Origin: CAZTII01 sp964613305
GTDB lineage: Bacteria; Bacillota_I; Bacilli_A; Erysipelotrichales; Erysipelotrichaceae
Direction: 5' to 3'
Assembly (NCBI GenBank): GCA_964613305.1
Contig: CAZTII010000005.1
Span: forward strand, 1 to 52,308
DNA length: 52,308 nucleotides
The translations under genes and the position numbers were made by a program. Below are positions 26,062-34,833 of this stretch, piece by piece. The notes beneath the pieces were generated by a model that saw nothing but the letters and a program-made list of their open reading frames with translations, was not told the DNA's origin and did no database searches. How positions within the stretch are numbered: the stretch's first letter is position 1; the number at the start of each line of letters is the position of its first letter.

Positions 26062-26637
26062 ATGAATAAAACGGAAAGTTTAAAGCGTATCAATAAGGAT
26101 ATATTGGAACAAGAAGCTCTTGTTATTGATCAAATTAATAAAGAGATTGAAGCTTTGGAACAAGACCAATTACAACGATTTAAAGAATCATTACAAAAAG
26201 ATGTTGATACGTATTTAGAAAGAGAACTGTTGGAATGTTCTTTAATTGCGACGAAAAAATCGTCGCAAGATAAATTACGGATTAAACGTTCGATTGTGAT
26301 GTTACGTGATCAATTAGTAAGTGATATGTTTAAAACAATACAAACAAGTTTAATCAATAAAGTGAATTCAAAAGAATATAGTGATTATTTAGTACGTTGT
26401 TTACAACAATGCTCTATTGATGATGGTTATTTTGAAGTAAGAAAAGAAGATAAAGCCATTTTTATGAAATGTTGTAAAGAAGTAGGTATTACATTGGATG
26501 TTAAAGAAATTAAACTAACAATTGGTGGGTTTAATTATATTAATGTAAGTCAATCGTTTGAACAAGATTTTACCTTAGATACTTGTTTAGTGCGAGAAAT
26601 GCAATGGTTCCGGAATAATTCCCGGTTTACTATTTAG
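26062..26637 (+). CDS. ntpE: V-type ATPase subunit E
   Basis: Subunit E is the main peripheral-stalk subunit and prevents the catalytic head from turning with the rotor. The 191 residues have a long N-terminal charged helix (about residues 1-75, EQEALVIDQINKEIEALEQD) expected to pair with the small stalk subunit. A globular C-terminal domain follows (FEVRKEDKAIFMKCCKEVG, TIGGFNYIN). GAGGTAG precedes the ATG. The C-terminal GGF segment is the most recognisable family feature. Primary sequence of this subunit is poorly conserved, so context adds to the call. Confidence 0.87.
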   Translation: MNKTESLKRINKDILEQEALVIDQINKEIEALEQDQLQRFKESLQKDVDTYLERELLECSLIATKKSSQDKLRIKRSIVMLRDQLVSDMFKTIQTSLINKVNSKEYSDYLVRCLQQCSIDDGYFEVRKEDKAIFMKCCKEVGITLDVKEIKLTIGGFNYINVSQSFEQDFTLDTCLVREMQWFRNNSRFTI

Positions 26638-26651
26638 AAAAGAGGTACGTT

Positions 26652-28400
26652 ATGGAACATGGCATTTATTCAATTAATGGACCCGTCGTAACCGTTAAAG
26701 ATAGCCAGGAATTTAGCATGATGGAAATGGTCTATGTTGGTGATGCGCAACTGTTATCGGAAGTAATTCGAGTAGAAGAAAATAAGACGATTATTCAGGT
26801 GTATGAATCGACTACGGGTTTAACCATTGGTGAAAAAGTTGTTGGGTCAGGTGGCTTATTAAGCGCTACGCTTGGTCCTGGTATATTAAAAAATATTTTT
26901 GATGGTATTGAACGACCACTTAAAAACATTGCGGCAGCACAAGGTGCTTTTATTCAAGAAGGAAAATCAATTCCTTCGTTAAATGAAGAAGTACTTTGGA
27001 GTGTTACAATGGATGTAGTTTTAGGTCAGAAAGTAAGTTCTGGTGATATTTTCGCAAGAGTTCAAGAAACGGATTTGATTGAACATCGTTCAATGATTCC
27101 TAATGGCGTTATTGGTGAAATTATTAGTGTAAAACCTTCTGGATTTTACACAGTTACTGATATTTTGTGTGTTGTTCGTCAAGAAGATGGTACTGAAGTT
27201 GAGGTGAAATTAGCCCAAAAATGGCCAATTAGAATGCCTCGACCAGTGAAAGATAGAAAAAGTTTAACGATGCCACTAGTGACAGGACAACGTGTCATCG
27301 ATACCTTATTTCCAATCGCAAAAGGTGGAGCCGCAGCTGTTCCTGGTGGCTTTGGTGCTGGTAAAACAATGACGCAACATCAACTTGCCAAATGGTGTGA
27401 TGCGGATATTATCGTTTATGTAGGTTGTGGTGAGCGTGGTAATGAAATGACGCAAGTTCTTGAAGAATTTAGTGAGTTGATTGACCCTAAGAGTAATCGA
27501 CCATTATTGGATAGAACGGTACTGATTGCTAATACATCGAATATGCCCGTTGCGGCACGTGAAGCAAGTATTTATACAGGAATTACCTTAGCGGAATATT
27601 ATCGTGATATGGGCTATCATGTCGCCATTATGGCTGATTCAACCTCTCGTTGGGCAGAAGCTTTACGTGAAATTTCTGGCCGTTTGGAAGAAATGCCGGC
27701 AGAAGAAGGATTTCCAGCATATTTACCGTCACGAATTGCTCAATTTTATGAACGTGCGGGAATGGTAGAAAATTGTAATGGGACAACTGGTTCAGTAACG
27801 ATTATTGGGGCGGTTTCACCGCAAGGAGCTGATTTTAGTGAACCTGTAACGCAAAATACGAAACGTTTCGTCCGTTGTTTTTGGACACTAGATAAATCAC
27901 TTGCTTATGCAAGACATTATCCAGCGATTAACTGGAATAGTAGTTATAGTGAATATGTTGATGATTTAAAGAAATGGTACGATACAAATGTATCGCGTGA
28001 TTTTATTAATTACCGTCAACAAGTTGTCGGTTTATTACATGAAGAATATCAATTGATGGAAATTGTTAAATTGATTGGTGCCGATGTTTTGCCAGATGAT
28101 CAAAAATTAATTATTGAAATTGCGAAAGTAATTCGTTTAGGCTTTTTACAACAAAATGCTTATTCACCAGATGATACCTTTGTTCCTTTTGAAAAACAAC
28201 GTTTGATGTTGAAAGTTATTTTGCATTTGTTTGAAGCTTGTAAACCGGTTATTGCTAGAAAGATTCCGATGTCTAGTATTTTAGCGACTGGGATATTTGA
28301 TGATGTGATTAAAATGAAAGTTGATGTAACAAATGATCAACTTGATAAATTGAATGATTATATTGACATGATTGACAAAAAATTGTCGATGATTGAGTAG
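26652..28400 (+). CDS. ntpA: V-type ATPase catalytic subunit A
   Basis: Catalytic subunit of the V1 head, 582 residues, close to the usual length. The P-loop GFGAGKT is at about 233-239, preceded by the LFPIAKGGAAAVPG segment. GERGNEMTQVLEEF carries the catalytic Glu, and MADSTSRWAEALREISGRL is invariant in the family. The non-homologous region that distinguishes A from F-type beta subunits is present between about residues 110 and 190 (LWSVTMDVVLGQKVSSGD). AGAGG precedes the ATG. It lies immediately before subunit B with an eight-base gap. Direction (hydrolysis or synthesis) cannot be read from sequence. Confidence 0.98.
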   Translation: MEHGIYSINGPVVTVKDSQEFSMMEMVYVGDAQLLSEVIRVEENKTIIQVYESTTGLTIGEKVVGSGGLLSATLGPGILKNIFDGIERPLKNIAAAQGAFIQEGKSIPSLNEEVLWSVTMDVVLGQKVSSGDIFARVQETDLIEHRSMIPNGVIGEIISVKPSGFYTVTDILCVVRQEDGTEVEVKLAQKWPIRMPRPVKDRKSLTMPLVTGQRVIDTLFPIAKGGAAAVPGGFGAGKTMTQHQLAKWCDADIIVYVGCGERGNEMTQVLEEFSELIDPKSNRPLLDRTVLIANTSNMPVAAREASIYTGITLAEYYRDMGYHVAIMADSTSRWAEALREISGRLEEMPAEEGFPAYLPSRIAQFYERAGMVENCNGTTGSVTIIGAVSPQGADFSEPVTQNTKRFVRCFWTLDKSLAYARHYPAINWNSSYSEYVDDLKKWYDTNVSRDFINYRQQVVGLLHEEYQLMEIVKLIGADVLPDDQKLIIEIAKVIRLGFLQQNAYSPDDTFVPFEKQRLMLKVILHLFEACKPVIARKIPMSSILATGIFDDVIKMKVDVTNDQLDKLNDYIDMIDKKLSMIE

Positions 28401-28408
28401 GAGGACAT

Positions 28409-29833
28409 ATGAATAAAAAGTATTTAGGTTTATCTGAAATCAATGGCTCTCTTATTGTACTTGATCATTTAAAGGGAGTCAGCAATGAAGAAATGGTGGA
28501 AATTGAATGTGCTAAAGGTGAAATTCGTTTAGGTCGTGTAGTTGCGATTGAAGGTGAACGTGCTTTAATTCAGGTGTTTGAAGGAACAAGTAGTTTATCG
28601 AAACAAAATACTAAAACACGTTTATTAGGAAGGCCAATGGAAATTGCTTGTTCGAAAGAATTGTTAGGAAGAACCTTTAGTGGTGGTGGTAAACCGATTG
28701 ATGGTTTAGGTGAAATATATGCGGAGAAATTTGTCAATATTAACGGTAAACCATTAAATCCAGTATCTAGAAAATATCCACGTAATTATATTCATACTGG
28801 AATTTCTGGTATTGATGGATTAAATACCTTAATTCGTGGTCAAAAATTACCAATTTTCTCTGGTAGTGGGTTGCCTCATGATAAGTTAGCGGTTCAAATT
28901 GTTCGTCAAGCAAAAATTGCCGATGATGAAGGAAAAAACTTTGGTATTGTTTTTGGTGCAATGGGTGTAAAGCATGATGTTGCTGATTTCTTTAAACGTT
29001 CTTTTGAAGAAACTGGTGTTATGGAAAAAGTATGCATGTTTATTAACTTATCCAACGATCCTATTATTGAAAGAACTCTTACTCCGCGTTTAGCTTTAAC
29101 GGCGGCGGAATATTTAGCGTATGACTGTGATATGCATATTTTGGTAATTTTAACCGATATGACATCGTATTGTGAAGCGTTACGTGAGTTCTCTAGTTCA
29201 AAAGGAGAAATTCCGGGTAGAAAAGGATATCCTGGTTATTTGTATTCTGACTTAGCGTCATTGTATGAAAGAGCCGGAATTATTCATGGTTCTAAAGGCT
29301 CAGTGACCCAAATTCCTATTTTAACGATGCCTAATGATGATATTACTCATCCAGTTGCCGATTTAACCGGATATATTACGGAAGGACAAATCGTGTTAGA
29401 TCGTAATTACCATCAAAATGGCGTTTATCCACCGATTAGTCCATTGTCTTCTCTTAGTCGATTAATGAAAGATGGCATTGGTGCAGGATATACGGAAGAA
29501 AATCATCAAGATGTGGCCAATCAATTGTTTTCCAGCTATGCACGTGTTGTGGATGCGCGTAGTTTGGCCTCTGTTATTGGTGAAGATGAACTTTCAGAAA
29601 TGGACCAAAAATATTTAGCATTTGGTAAATTATTTGAAGAGGTGTTTATTGGTCAAGGATTTAATACGACTAGACCAATATCAGAAACGTTAAACTTGGG
29701 ATGGGCGTTATTATCTACACTGCCAAAAGAAGCTCTAGATCGCTTAAGCGATAAATTGTTGGATCAATATTATAATCCTGATCGATCTTCTCATACCATT
29801 GAATTATCGATTAAAGGTGATACGAATGGCTAG
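28409..29833 (+). CDS. ntpB: V-type ATPase regulatory subunit B
   Basis: Non-catalytic subunit that alternates with A in the head; 474 residues. It has the degenerate nucleotide loop GSGLPHDKLAVQIVRQA, where subunit A has a true P-loop. Other family motifs are TGISGIDGLNTLIRGQK, LTDMTSYCEALREFSSS, GRKGYPGYLYSDLA and RAGIIHGSKGSVTQIP. TAGGAGG precedes the ATG. The last eight bases overlap the start of subunit D. Confidence 0.97.
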   Translation: MNKKYLGLSEINGSLIVLDHLKGVSNEEMVEIECAKGEIRLGRVVAIEGERALIQVFEGTSSLSKQNTKTRLLGRPMEIACSKELLGRTFSGGGKPIDGLGEIYAEKFVNINGKPLNPVSRKYPRNYIHTGISGIDGLNTLIRGQKLPIFSGSGLPHDKLAVQIVRQAKIADDEGKNFGIVFGAMGVKHDVADFFKRSFEETGVMEKVCMFINLSNDPIIERTLTPRLALTAAEYLAYDCDMHILVILTDMTSYCEALREFSSSKGEIPGRKGYPGYLYSDLASLYERAGIIHGSKGSVTQIPILTMPNDDITHPVADLTGYITEGQIVLDRNYHQNGVYPPISPLSSLSRLMKDGIGAGYTEENHQDVANQLFSSYARVVDARSLASVIGEDELSEMDQKYLAFGKLFEEVFIGQGFNTTRPISETLNLGWALLSTLPKEALDRLSDKLLDQYYNPDRSSHTIELSIKGDTNG

Positions 29834-30431
29834 CCCTGTTTTTGCGACAAAGGGTAATTTACTAGCGGCGAAAAAATCGCTTTCTTTAGCGAAAATGGGT
29901 TACGATTTAATGGACCGAAAAAGGAATGTTTTGATTCGTGAAATGATGATGTTGGTGGATAAGGTGAAGATGTTGCGTAATGAAATTACTGATGCGTACA
30001 ATGAAGCGTATTATCTATTACAACAAGCGAATTTACAAACAGGAGTTATTACGAGTATCGCGGCGCAGATTGATGTGGAAACAGGTGTTTCTATCGTTAA
30101 TCGTAGTGTAATGGGTGTTGAAGTTCCACAAGTGTCATTAAATACTTCAGATATTTCTCTTCAATATGGTTTTGAAGGAACATCATCAAAAGTCGATGAA
30201 GCGTATCTTCAATTTAATAAAGTGAAAGAGTTGACGATTGTATTAGCTGAAATTGATAATAGTGTGTATCGTTTAGCGAATGCGATTCGTAAAACGCAAA
30301 AAAGGGCTAACGCATTAAAAAATATCGTTATCCCTAATTTTGAACATCAGATTAAATTTATTACGGAATCATTGGAAGAAAAAGAGCGTGAAGAATTTAC
30401 ACGTTTGAAGATTATTAAAAATCAAAAATAA
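29826..30431 (+). CDS. ntpD: V-type ATPase central shaft subunit D
   Basis: Subunit D is the coiled-coil central shaft that turns inside the A/B head; 201 residues from ATG 29826. AAAGGTGA at 29814-29821 supports this start over the longer frame from 29799. The N-terminus (PVFATKGNLLAAKKSLSLAK) and the C-terminal helix (RLANAIRKTQKRANALKNIV, then PNFEHQIKFI) are the typical antiparallel helices. It is the last gene of the ATPase operon. Its final ten bases overlap, tail to tail, the GNAT gene on the other strand, and no terminator lies between them. Confidence 0.95.
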   Translation: MASPVFATKGNLLAAKKSLSLAKMGYDLMDRKRNVLIREMMMLVDKVKMLRNEITDAYNEAYYLLQQANLQTGVITSIAAQIDVETGVSIVNRSVMGVEVPQVSLNTSDISLQYGFEGTSSKVDEAYLQFNKVKELTIVLAEIDNSVYRLANAIRKTQKRANALKNIVIPNFEHQIKFITESLEEKEREEFTRLKIIKNQK

Positions 30432-30898
30432 GCAAGTTTCTTGATGTCTTCTTCTTGTAGACGATATGTTGTCCAATCATCCATCGCAATTGCATTTTGT
30501 GATTTATAAAAATTAATCGAAGGTGTATTCCAATTAAGGCATACCCATTCCATACGGCCACAGTTGTTTTCAATAGCGATTGTGGCTAATTTTTTGAAAA
30601 ATAATTTTCCGATGCCTTGATTACGATAGTTTTCTAAGACGAAGATATCTTCGATGTATAAACCTTTTCTACCAACAAAGGTTGAAAAATTGTAGAAATA
30701 TAATGCAAAACCAACAATTGTTTCATCGATACAACAAAATAGTACATTAGCGCTTTTTTTGTTGAATAGTTCATCGTATAGTTGTTCTTCAGTCCATTGT
30801 ATTTGATCGCTTAATTGTTCATATTCAGCCATTAACGTGATGAAATTGGCGATGATAGAACATTCATTATGGTGTGCTTCACGAAATGTAATTGTCAT
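30422..30898 (-). CDS. GNAT acetyltransferase, diamine/spermidine N-acetyltransferase-like
   Basis: A 158-residue GNAT enzyme that transfers acetyl from acetyl-CoA to an amine. The acetyl-CoA loop is YRNQGIGKLFFKK, preceded by LYIEDIFVLENYR. The C-terminal WNTPSINFYKSQNAIAMDDW closely follows the spermidine/spermine N1-acetyltransferase type as I know it. A polyamine or diamine substrate is therefore likely, though lysine analogues are used by close relatives. AGGAGG (minus strand) precedes the ATG. It has its own promoter, is divergent from sepF, and overlaps ntpD by ten bases at its 3' end. The potABCD operon lies 6 kb away but there is no direct link. Confidence 0.88.
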   Translation of the reverse strand: MTITFREAHHNECSIIANFITLMAEYEQLSDQIQWTEEQLYDELFNKKSANVLFCCIDETIVGFALYFYNFSTFVGRKGLYIEDIFVLENYRNQGIGKLFFKKLATIAIENNCGRMEWVCLNWNTPSINFYKSQNAIAMDDWTTYRLQEEDIKKLAYF

Positions 30899-30919
30899 AA
30901 AATCCTCCTAATGAAAATT

Positions 30920-30947
30920 ATTGTAGCATATTTCTAACAATTGTAAA
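30920..30947 (-). promoter_or_regulatory. Promoter of the GNAT gene
   Basis: On the minus strand, TTTACA (30942-30947), 16-base spacer, TACAAT (30920-30925). Initiation near 30913 leaves a short leader with AGGAGG. It is back to back with the sepF promoter. Confidence 0.6.
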
Positions 30948-30985
30948 AAGCAATTTAACAAATAATGTGCATTCAAAAAAAACTA

Positions 30986-30994
30986 TGCTATAAT
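30986..30994 (+). promoter_or_regulatory. Extended -10 promoter of sepF
   Basis: TGCTATAAT is an extended consensus -10 (TG at 30986-30987, TATAAT at 30989-30994). No good -35 hexamer is seen 16-18 bases upstream. Initiation near 31001 precedes GGGAGGTG and the ATG at 31022. Confidence 0.6.
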
Positions 30995-31021
30995 GTATGG
31001 GAAATACAGGGAGGTGTAATT

Positions 31022-31420
31022 ATGGGAATTTTTGGTGATTTATTTAATGGTATTTTAAAACCAAGTGAAGAAGATGAATTAGAGTTTAGCGAAGAAGAAG
31101 CTAAATCGATTAGCCAATATGAAGAACCACGTACTAGAGGTGCATCACGCATTAATAGCGATACAAAAATGGTGTTATTTGAACCTAGAAGTTTTCAAGA
31201 AGCGGATGAAATCGGTCGTCATTTAAAAGAAAGACGTGCTGCTGTTGTTAACTTACATCGTTTACAACGTGATTATTCACAACGTACGATTGATTTTTTA
31301 ACTGGTGTTGTGTTTGCTTTAGATGGAACGATTCAAAAAATTGGTTCTGATGTAATTTTGTGTACTCCAGCTTCTATTGGTGTTGATGGAAATATTAGAT
31401 TGGATGTTTCTGAAGAGTAA
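31022..31420 (+). CDS. sepF: SepF, cell-division protein
   Basis: SepF bundles FtsZ filaments and tethers them to the membrane at the division site. It has 132 residues from ATG 31022 (GGGAGGTG just upstream); the in-frame ATG at 30965 precedes the -10 box. The N-terminal MGIFGDLFNGILK is the amphipathic membrane anchor, followed by an acidic linker. The conserved core is residues about 45-125: VLFEPRSFQEADEIGRHLK, AAVVNLHRLQ, RTIDFLTGVVFALDG and IQKIGSDVILCTP. The neighbourhood sepF, divIVA-like, ileS is conserved in Firmicutes. Confidence 0.96.
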   Translation: MGIFGDLFNGILKPSEEDELEFSEEEAKSISQYEEPRTRGASRINSDTKMVLFEPRSFQEADEIGRHLKERRAAVVNLHRLQRDYSQRTIDFLTGVVFALDGTIQKIGSDVILCTPASIGVDGNIRLDVSEE

Positions 31421-31423
31421 CCA

Positions 31424-31849
31424 ATGAGTAAAAAACATGAGTTTCGTTTGATGAATAAAGGGTTTGATCATTATACTGATTTATTGGAAAATGAAAATCA
31501 GCAATTGAAAAACACTCTAGCTAATTATGAAGAAGAAATAGCGATAATGAAAGCGGAATATCTCGTGTTAAAAGGACAGTATGATGCTTTGGTAAGTGAT
31601 TTAGATGTTAAACAGAAGGCAGCTGAGGAAATATCACGTTTGACGATTAAGGAAGCAAATGTAATTATTGAAACAGCAAAATGCAATGCGGATAGTTTAA
31701 TCCGTGAGGCTTTATCGAGTGCTCGCTGTGTACTTACCCAATTATCACAGTTATCGCAAAAAAATAAAGAAAATGATTTTTTAGAGATTGAACAATTGTT
31801 AAAAGATATGGATGATTTTAAACAATTAAAGCTTCCTGTTAATAGTTAA
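31424..31849 (+). CDS. DivIVA-like protein
   Basis: A 141-residue protein that begins HEFRLMNKGFDHYTDLLENE, resembling the DivIVA start but divergent from the usual GYD-xx-V-D pattern. A coiled coil spans about residues 20-80. A second helical part has the DivIVA-like IKEANVIIETAKCNADSLIREAL. DivIVA proteins mark curved membrane at poles and septa. The gene starts three bases after sepF, and ileS follows, exactly where divIVA sits in Bacillus. The identity is supported more by position and architecture than by strong sequence identity. It is a little shorter than Bacillus DivIVA. Confidence 0.72.
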   Translation: MSKKHEFRLMNKGFDHYTDLLENENQQLKNTLANYEEEIAIMKAEYLVLKGQYDALVSDLDVKQKAAEEISRLTIKEANVIIETAKCNADSLIREALSSARCVLTQLSQLSQKNKENDFLEIEQLLKDMDDFKQLKLPVNS

Positions 31850-31851
31850 AG

Positions 31852-32044
31852 CTATGATCAAGACATGCATTATTGAAATACATTGTAGAGAGTCTATGGT
31901 TGGTGAAAATAGATATGATAACAATAATGAATCACTTGTGAGCTGTTCTATAAGAACCGTTATTCTGCGATAAAGAAGAGAGTGCATGAGCAATCATGAA
32001 TTAAGGTGGTACCGCGTAACAACGTCCTTATGTGACGTTTTTTT
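31852..32044 (+). promoter_or_regulatory. T-box riboswitch controlling ileS
   Basis: This leader senses uncharged tRNA-Ile. The T-box bulge AAGGTGGTACCGCG is at 32003-32016. The terminator is AACGTC (32021-32026), loop, GACGTT (32034-32039), then a T run. Stem I has base pairings AGCT/AGCT and CAAG/CTTG, then the helix ATTATTG/CAATAAT and an apical TCTAT/ATAGA around GGTTGGTGAAA. Between CAATAAT and CTTG lies GAATCA, which places the Ile codon ATC (31931-31933) plus a following A in the specifier loop. Specifier and downstream gene agree. Confidence 0.93.
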
Positions 32045-32062
32045 ATTTGAGGAGGAGAACCT

Positions 32063-34774
32063 ATGGATTATAAAGATACCTTACAAATGCCTAAGACAGA
32101 ATTTGAAATGCGAGGCAATTTACCAACAAAAGAACCAATTATCTTACAGAAGTGGGAGGAAGAAAGAAGTTTTGATCGTATTTTAGCGGCTCATAAAAAT
32201 GATCCGGCGTTTATTCTTCATGATGGTCCTCCATATGCGAATGGTAATTTACATGCAGGTACTGCAATGAATCGTGTCATTAAAGATTTCATTAATCGTA
32301 CGCATGCGATGAGTGGATATTATACGCCATTTTTTCCTGGATGGGACACTCATGGTTTACCAATTGAAAACGCGATTCAAAAACTAGGGGTTAATCGTAA
32401 ACAATTATCAGCGAGTGATTTTAGAGCTAAGTGTGAAGAATATGCTTATGGTCAAATTGAAACGCAAAAGAAAACGATGAAACGATTAGGTACTATTGCG
32501 AATTTTGATAATCCATACATTACATTAAAGAAAGAGTTTGAGGCTCGTCAAATTGATACTTTTGCGAAAATGGCGTGTGATGGTCTTATTTATCAAGGAT
32601 TAAAACCTATTTATTGGTCACCAGTTGCGGAAACAGCAATTGCTGATTCGGAAATTGTGTACATGGATAAAACTGATCCAGCTATTTTTGTGGCTTTTAC
32701 TGTTTCTGATGGTAAAGGAATATTATCAGGTGATGAAAAATTTGTTATTTGGACAACAACACCTTGGACAATTCCGGCTAACTTAGCAATTTGTTTAAAT
32801 CCGCTATATACGTATGCGATTGCGAAAACAAGCAAGGGAAAACTTATCGTTCTTGACGATAAAGTGGAACAATTGTGTACTAAATTCAATATTGAATTGT
32901 ATGGTATTGAACGTACGATGAAAGGCCGAGAATTAGAAATGATTACCGTGAAACATCCATTGTATGATCGTACTTCTCTTGTTATTTTGGGTGAACACGT
33001 AACTGATGAAGATGGTACGGGATGTGTTCATACTGCTCCAGGACATGGTGCGGATGACTTTTATGTTGGCTTAAAATATGGTTTAGAAGCTTATTGTCCA
33101 GTCGATGAAAAAGGTTGTATGATGGCTGAAGCAGGGGAAGCTCTTGTTGGTCAATTTGTGGATGATGCGACTAAAACAGTGATTAAATTGTTGGAAGAGA
33201 ACGATGCATTAATGGAGAAAGAAATGATTACTCATAGCTATCCTCATGATGATCGTCATAAAAAACCAATTATCTTTAGAGCTACAGTTCAATGGTTTGC
33301 CTCAATTGGTAAAATCCGTGAACAAGTGTTACAACAAATTAAAAATGTTCGTTGGGAAAATGAATGGGGAGAAATTCGTCTTTATAATATGATTAAAGAT
33401 CGTGGCGATTGGTGTATTTCTCGTCAACGTTTATGGGGTTTACCAATTCCTATCATTTACAACGAAGATGGAACACCAATTATTGAACGTGACGTATTTG
33501 ATCATATTTCTAAAATTATTGCGGAAAAAGGGTCAAATGCGTGGTTTGAACTTGATGCGATTGATTTATTACCTGCAGGATATACAAATGAAAAGTCACC
33601 AAATAAAGCCTTTACGAAAGAAACTGACATTATGGATGTTTGGTTTGATTCAGGAAGTAGCCATAATGAATTAAAAGCTCGTGGTTTTGATTATCCAGCG
33701 GATTTATACTTTGAAGGTTCTGACCAATATCGTGGTTGGTTTAACTCTTCTTTAATCATTGGTACCGCATTACACAATCAAGCTCCATTTAAAACTGTCT
33801 TATCTCATGGTTATGTATGTGATTCTAAAGGTGAAAAAATGAGTAAATCGGTTGGTAATGTTGTTGATCCTAACGATGTTATCGCTAAATATGGTGCAGA
33901 TATTTTGCGTTTGTGGTGTGCAACGGTTGATTTTAAACAAGATATGCGCATTGGTGATGATAACTTAAAACAAGTTTCTGAACATTATCGTAAGATTCGT
34001 AATACGTTTAAATTTATGTTAGGAAATGTTCATCAAGATGATTTTAATCCTAAAGTAGATAAAGTTAGTTATGAAGAGTTACAACTTATTGACCGCTATA
34101 TCTTGATTAAGTGCAATGACGTTGTTAAAGTCGTTCGTGAAAAGAGTTTAAGTTACGATTATTTAGCTTGTACAAGTGCTCTTACTAATTTTATGACGAA
34201 TGAATTAAGTAGCTATTATTTAGATTTTACGAAGGATATTTTGTACATTGAAAAACAAAATGATTCTCGTCGTCGTCAAGTTCAAACGGTTATTTGGAAT
34301 TGTTTAGACGCATTAAGTAAATGTTGGGCACCATTCTTAGTATTTACAATGGAAGAAGTGTTTAGTAAGTTTACGAATGATGAAGCACCATCAATTCATG
34401 AATTAAATTATCCAGAAGTCATGAATTATAGTGATAGTGAAGAAATTAAAGCGATGTTTGATGAAGTTCATGAAATTCGTACAATTGCTTTAAAAGCATT
34501 AGAAGTTGCTAGAGGTGAGAAAGTAATTGGTAAACCATTAGAAGCTAAACTTATTATTTCTTGTACTGAACATCAACAACAATTACTTGAAAAAGCTCTT
34601 AATTATAAAGTAGCGCAATGGTTAATTGTTAGTGAAGTAGAGTTTGTAGTAGCTGATGAATGTGTTATTACTGTTGAAAAAGCAGAAGGTGTTGTTTGTC
34701 CTCGTTGTTGGAATGTTAGTAAAGATTACAATGAAGATGGATTGTGTGTGCGTTGTCAAAAGGTTTTAATGTAG
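32063..34774 (+). CDS. ileS: Isoleucyl-tRNA synthetase
   Basis: Class I synthetase that charges tRNA-Ile and edits misactivated valine; 903 residues, normal for bacterial IleRS. GAGGAGGAG precedes ATG 32063. The HIGH-type motif is in PPYANGNLHAG (about residues 56-66), the editing domain includes FVIWTTTPWTIPANLAI, and the KMSKS loop is GEKMSKSVGN near residue 595. WFDSGSSHNELK is also diagnostic. The C-terminal zinc finger CPRCWN...CVRC is present. The gene is preceded by a T-box leader with an Ile codon and followed by a terminator that overlaps its stop. Confidence 0.98.
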   Translation: MDYKDTLQMPKTEFEMRGNLPTKEPIILQKWEEERSFDRILAAHKNDPAFILHDGPPYANGNLHAGTAMNRVIKDFINRTHAMSGYYTPFFPGWDTHGLPIENAIQKLGVNRKQLSASDFRAKCEEYAYGQIETQKKTMKRLGTIANFDNPYITLKKEFEARQIDTFAKMACDGLIYQGLKPIYWSPVAETAIADSEIVYMDKTDPAIFVAFTVSDGKGILSGDEKFVIWTTTPWTIPANLAICLNPLYTYAIAKTSKGKLIVLDDKVEQLCTKFNIELYGIERTMKGRELEMITVKHPLYDRTSLVILGEHVTDEDGTGCVHTAPGHGADDFYVGLKYGLEAYCPVDEKGCMMAEAGEALVGQFVDDATKTVIKLLEENDALMEKEMITHSYPHDDRHKKPIIFRATVQWFASIGKIREQVLQQIKNVRWENEWGEIRLYNMIKDRGDWCISRQRLWGLPIPIIYNEDGTPIIERDVFDHISKIIAEKGSNAWFELDAIDLLPAGYTNEKSPNKAFTKETDIMDVWFDSGSSHNELKARGFDYPADLYFEGSDQYRGWFNSSLIIGTALHNQAPFKTVLSHGYVCDSKGEKMSKSVGNVVDPNDVIAKYGADILRLWCATVDFKQDMRIGDDNLKQVSEHYRKIRNTFKFMLGNVHQDDFNPKVDKVSYEELQLIDRYILIKCNDVVKVVREKSLSYDYLACTSALTNFMTNELSSYYLDFTKDILYIEKQNDSRRRQVQTVIWNCLDALSKCWAPFLVFTMEEVFSKFTNDEAPSIHELNYPEVMNYSDSEEIKAMFDEVHEIRTIALKALEVARGEKVIGKPLEAKLIISCTEHQQQLLEKALNYKVAQWLIVSEVEFVVADECVITVEKAEGVVCPRCWNVSKDYNEDGLCVRCQKVLM

Positions 34775-34795
34775 CGAGAGAAATCTCGCTTTTTA
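34773..34795 (+). terminator. Intrinsic terminator after ileS
   Basis: AGCGAGA (34773-34779), GAAA tetraloop, TCTCGCT (34784-34790), then T5. The stem begins within the stop codon. Confidence 0.92.
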
Positions 34796-34799
34796 TATG

Positions 34800-34828
34800 A
34801 AAAAAAGATATTTTTTCAAATATCTTTT
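34800..34828 (-). terminator. Intrinsic terminator of the PTS IIB gene
   Basis: An 11-bp stem (AAAAGATATTT at 34803-34813, AAATATCTTTT at 34818-34828) is followed on the minus strand by seven T. It terminates the leftward gene ending at 34834. Confidence 0.85.
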
Positions 34829-34833
34829 CACTA

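Noticed and set aside
30965..31021. Longer sepF frame from ATG 30965
   Set aside because: That ATG lies upstream of the TATAAT box at 30989-30994, so it would not be transcribed from it; MGIFG is the conserved SepF start.
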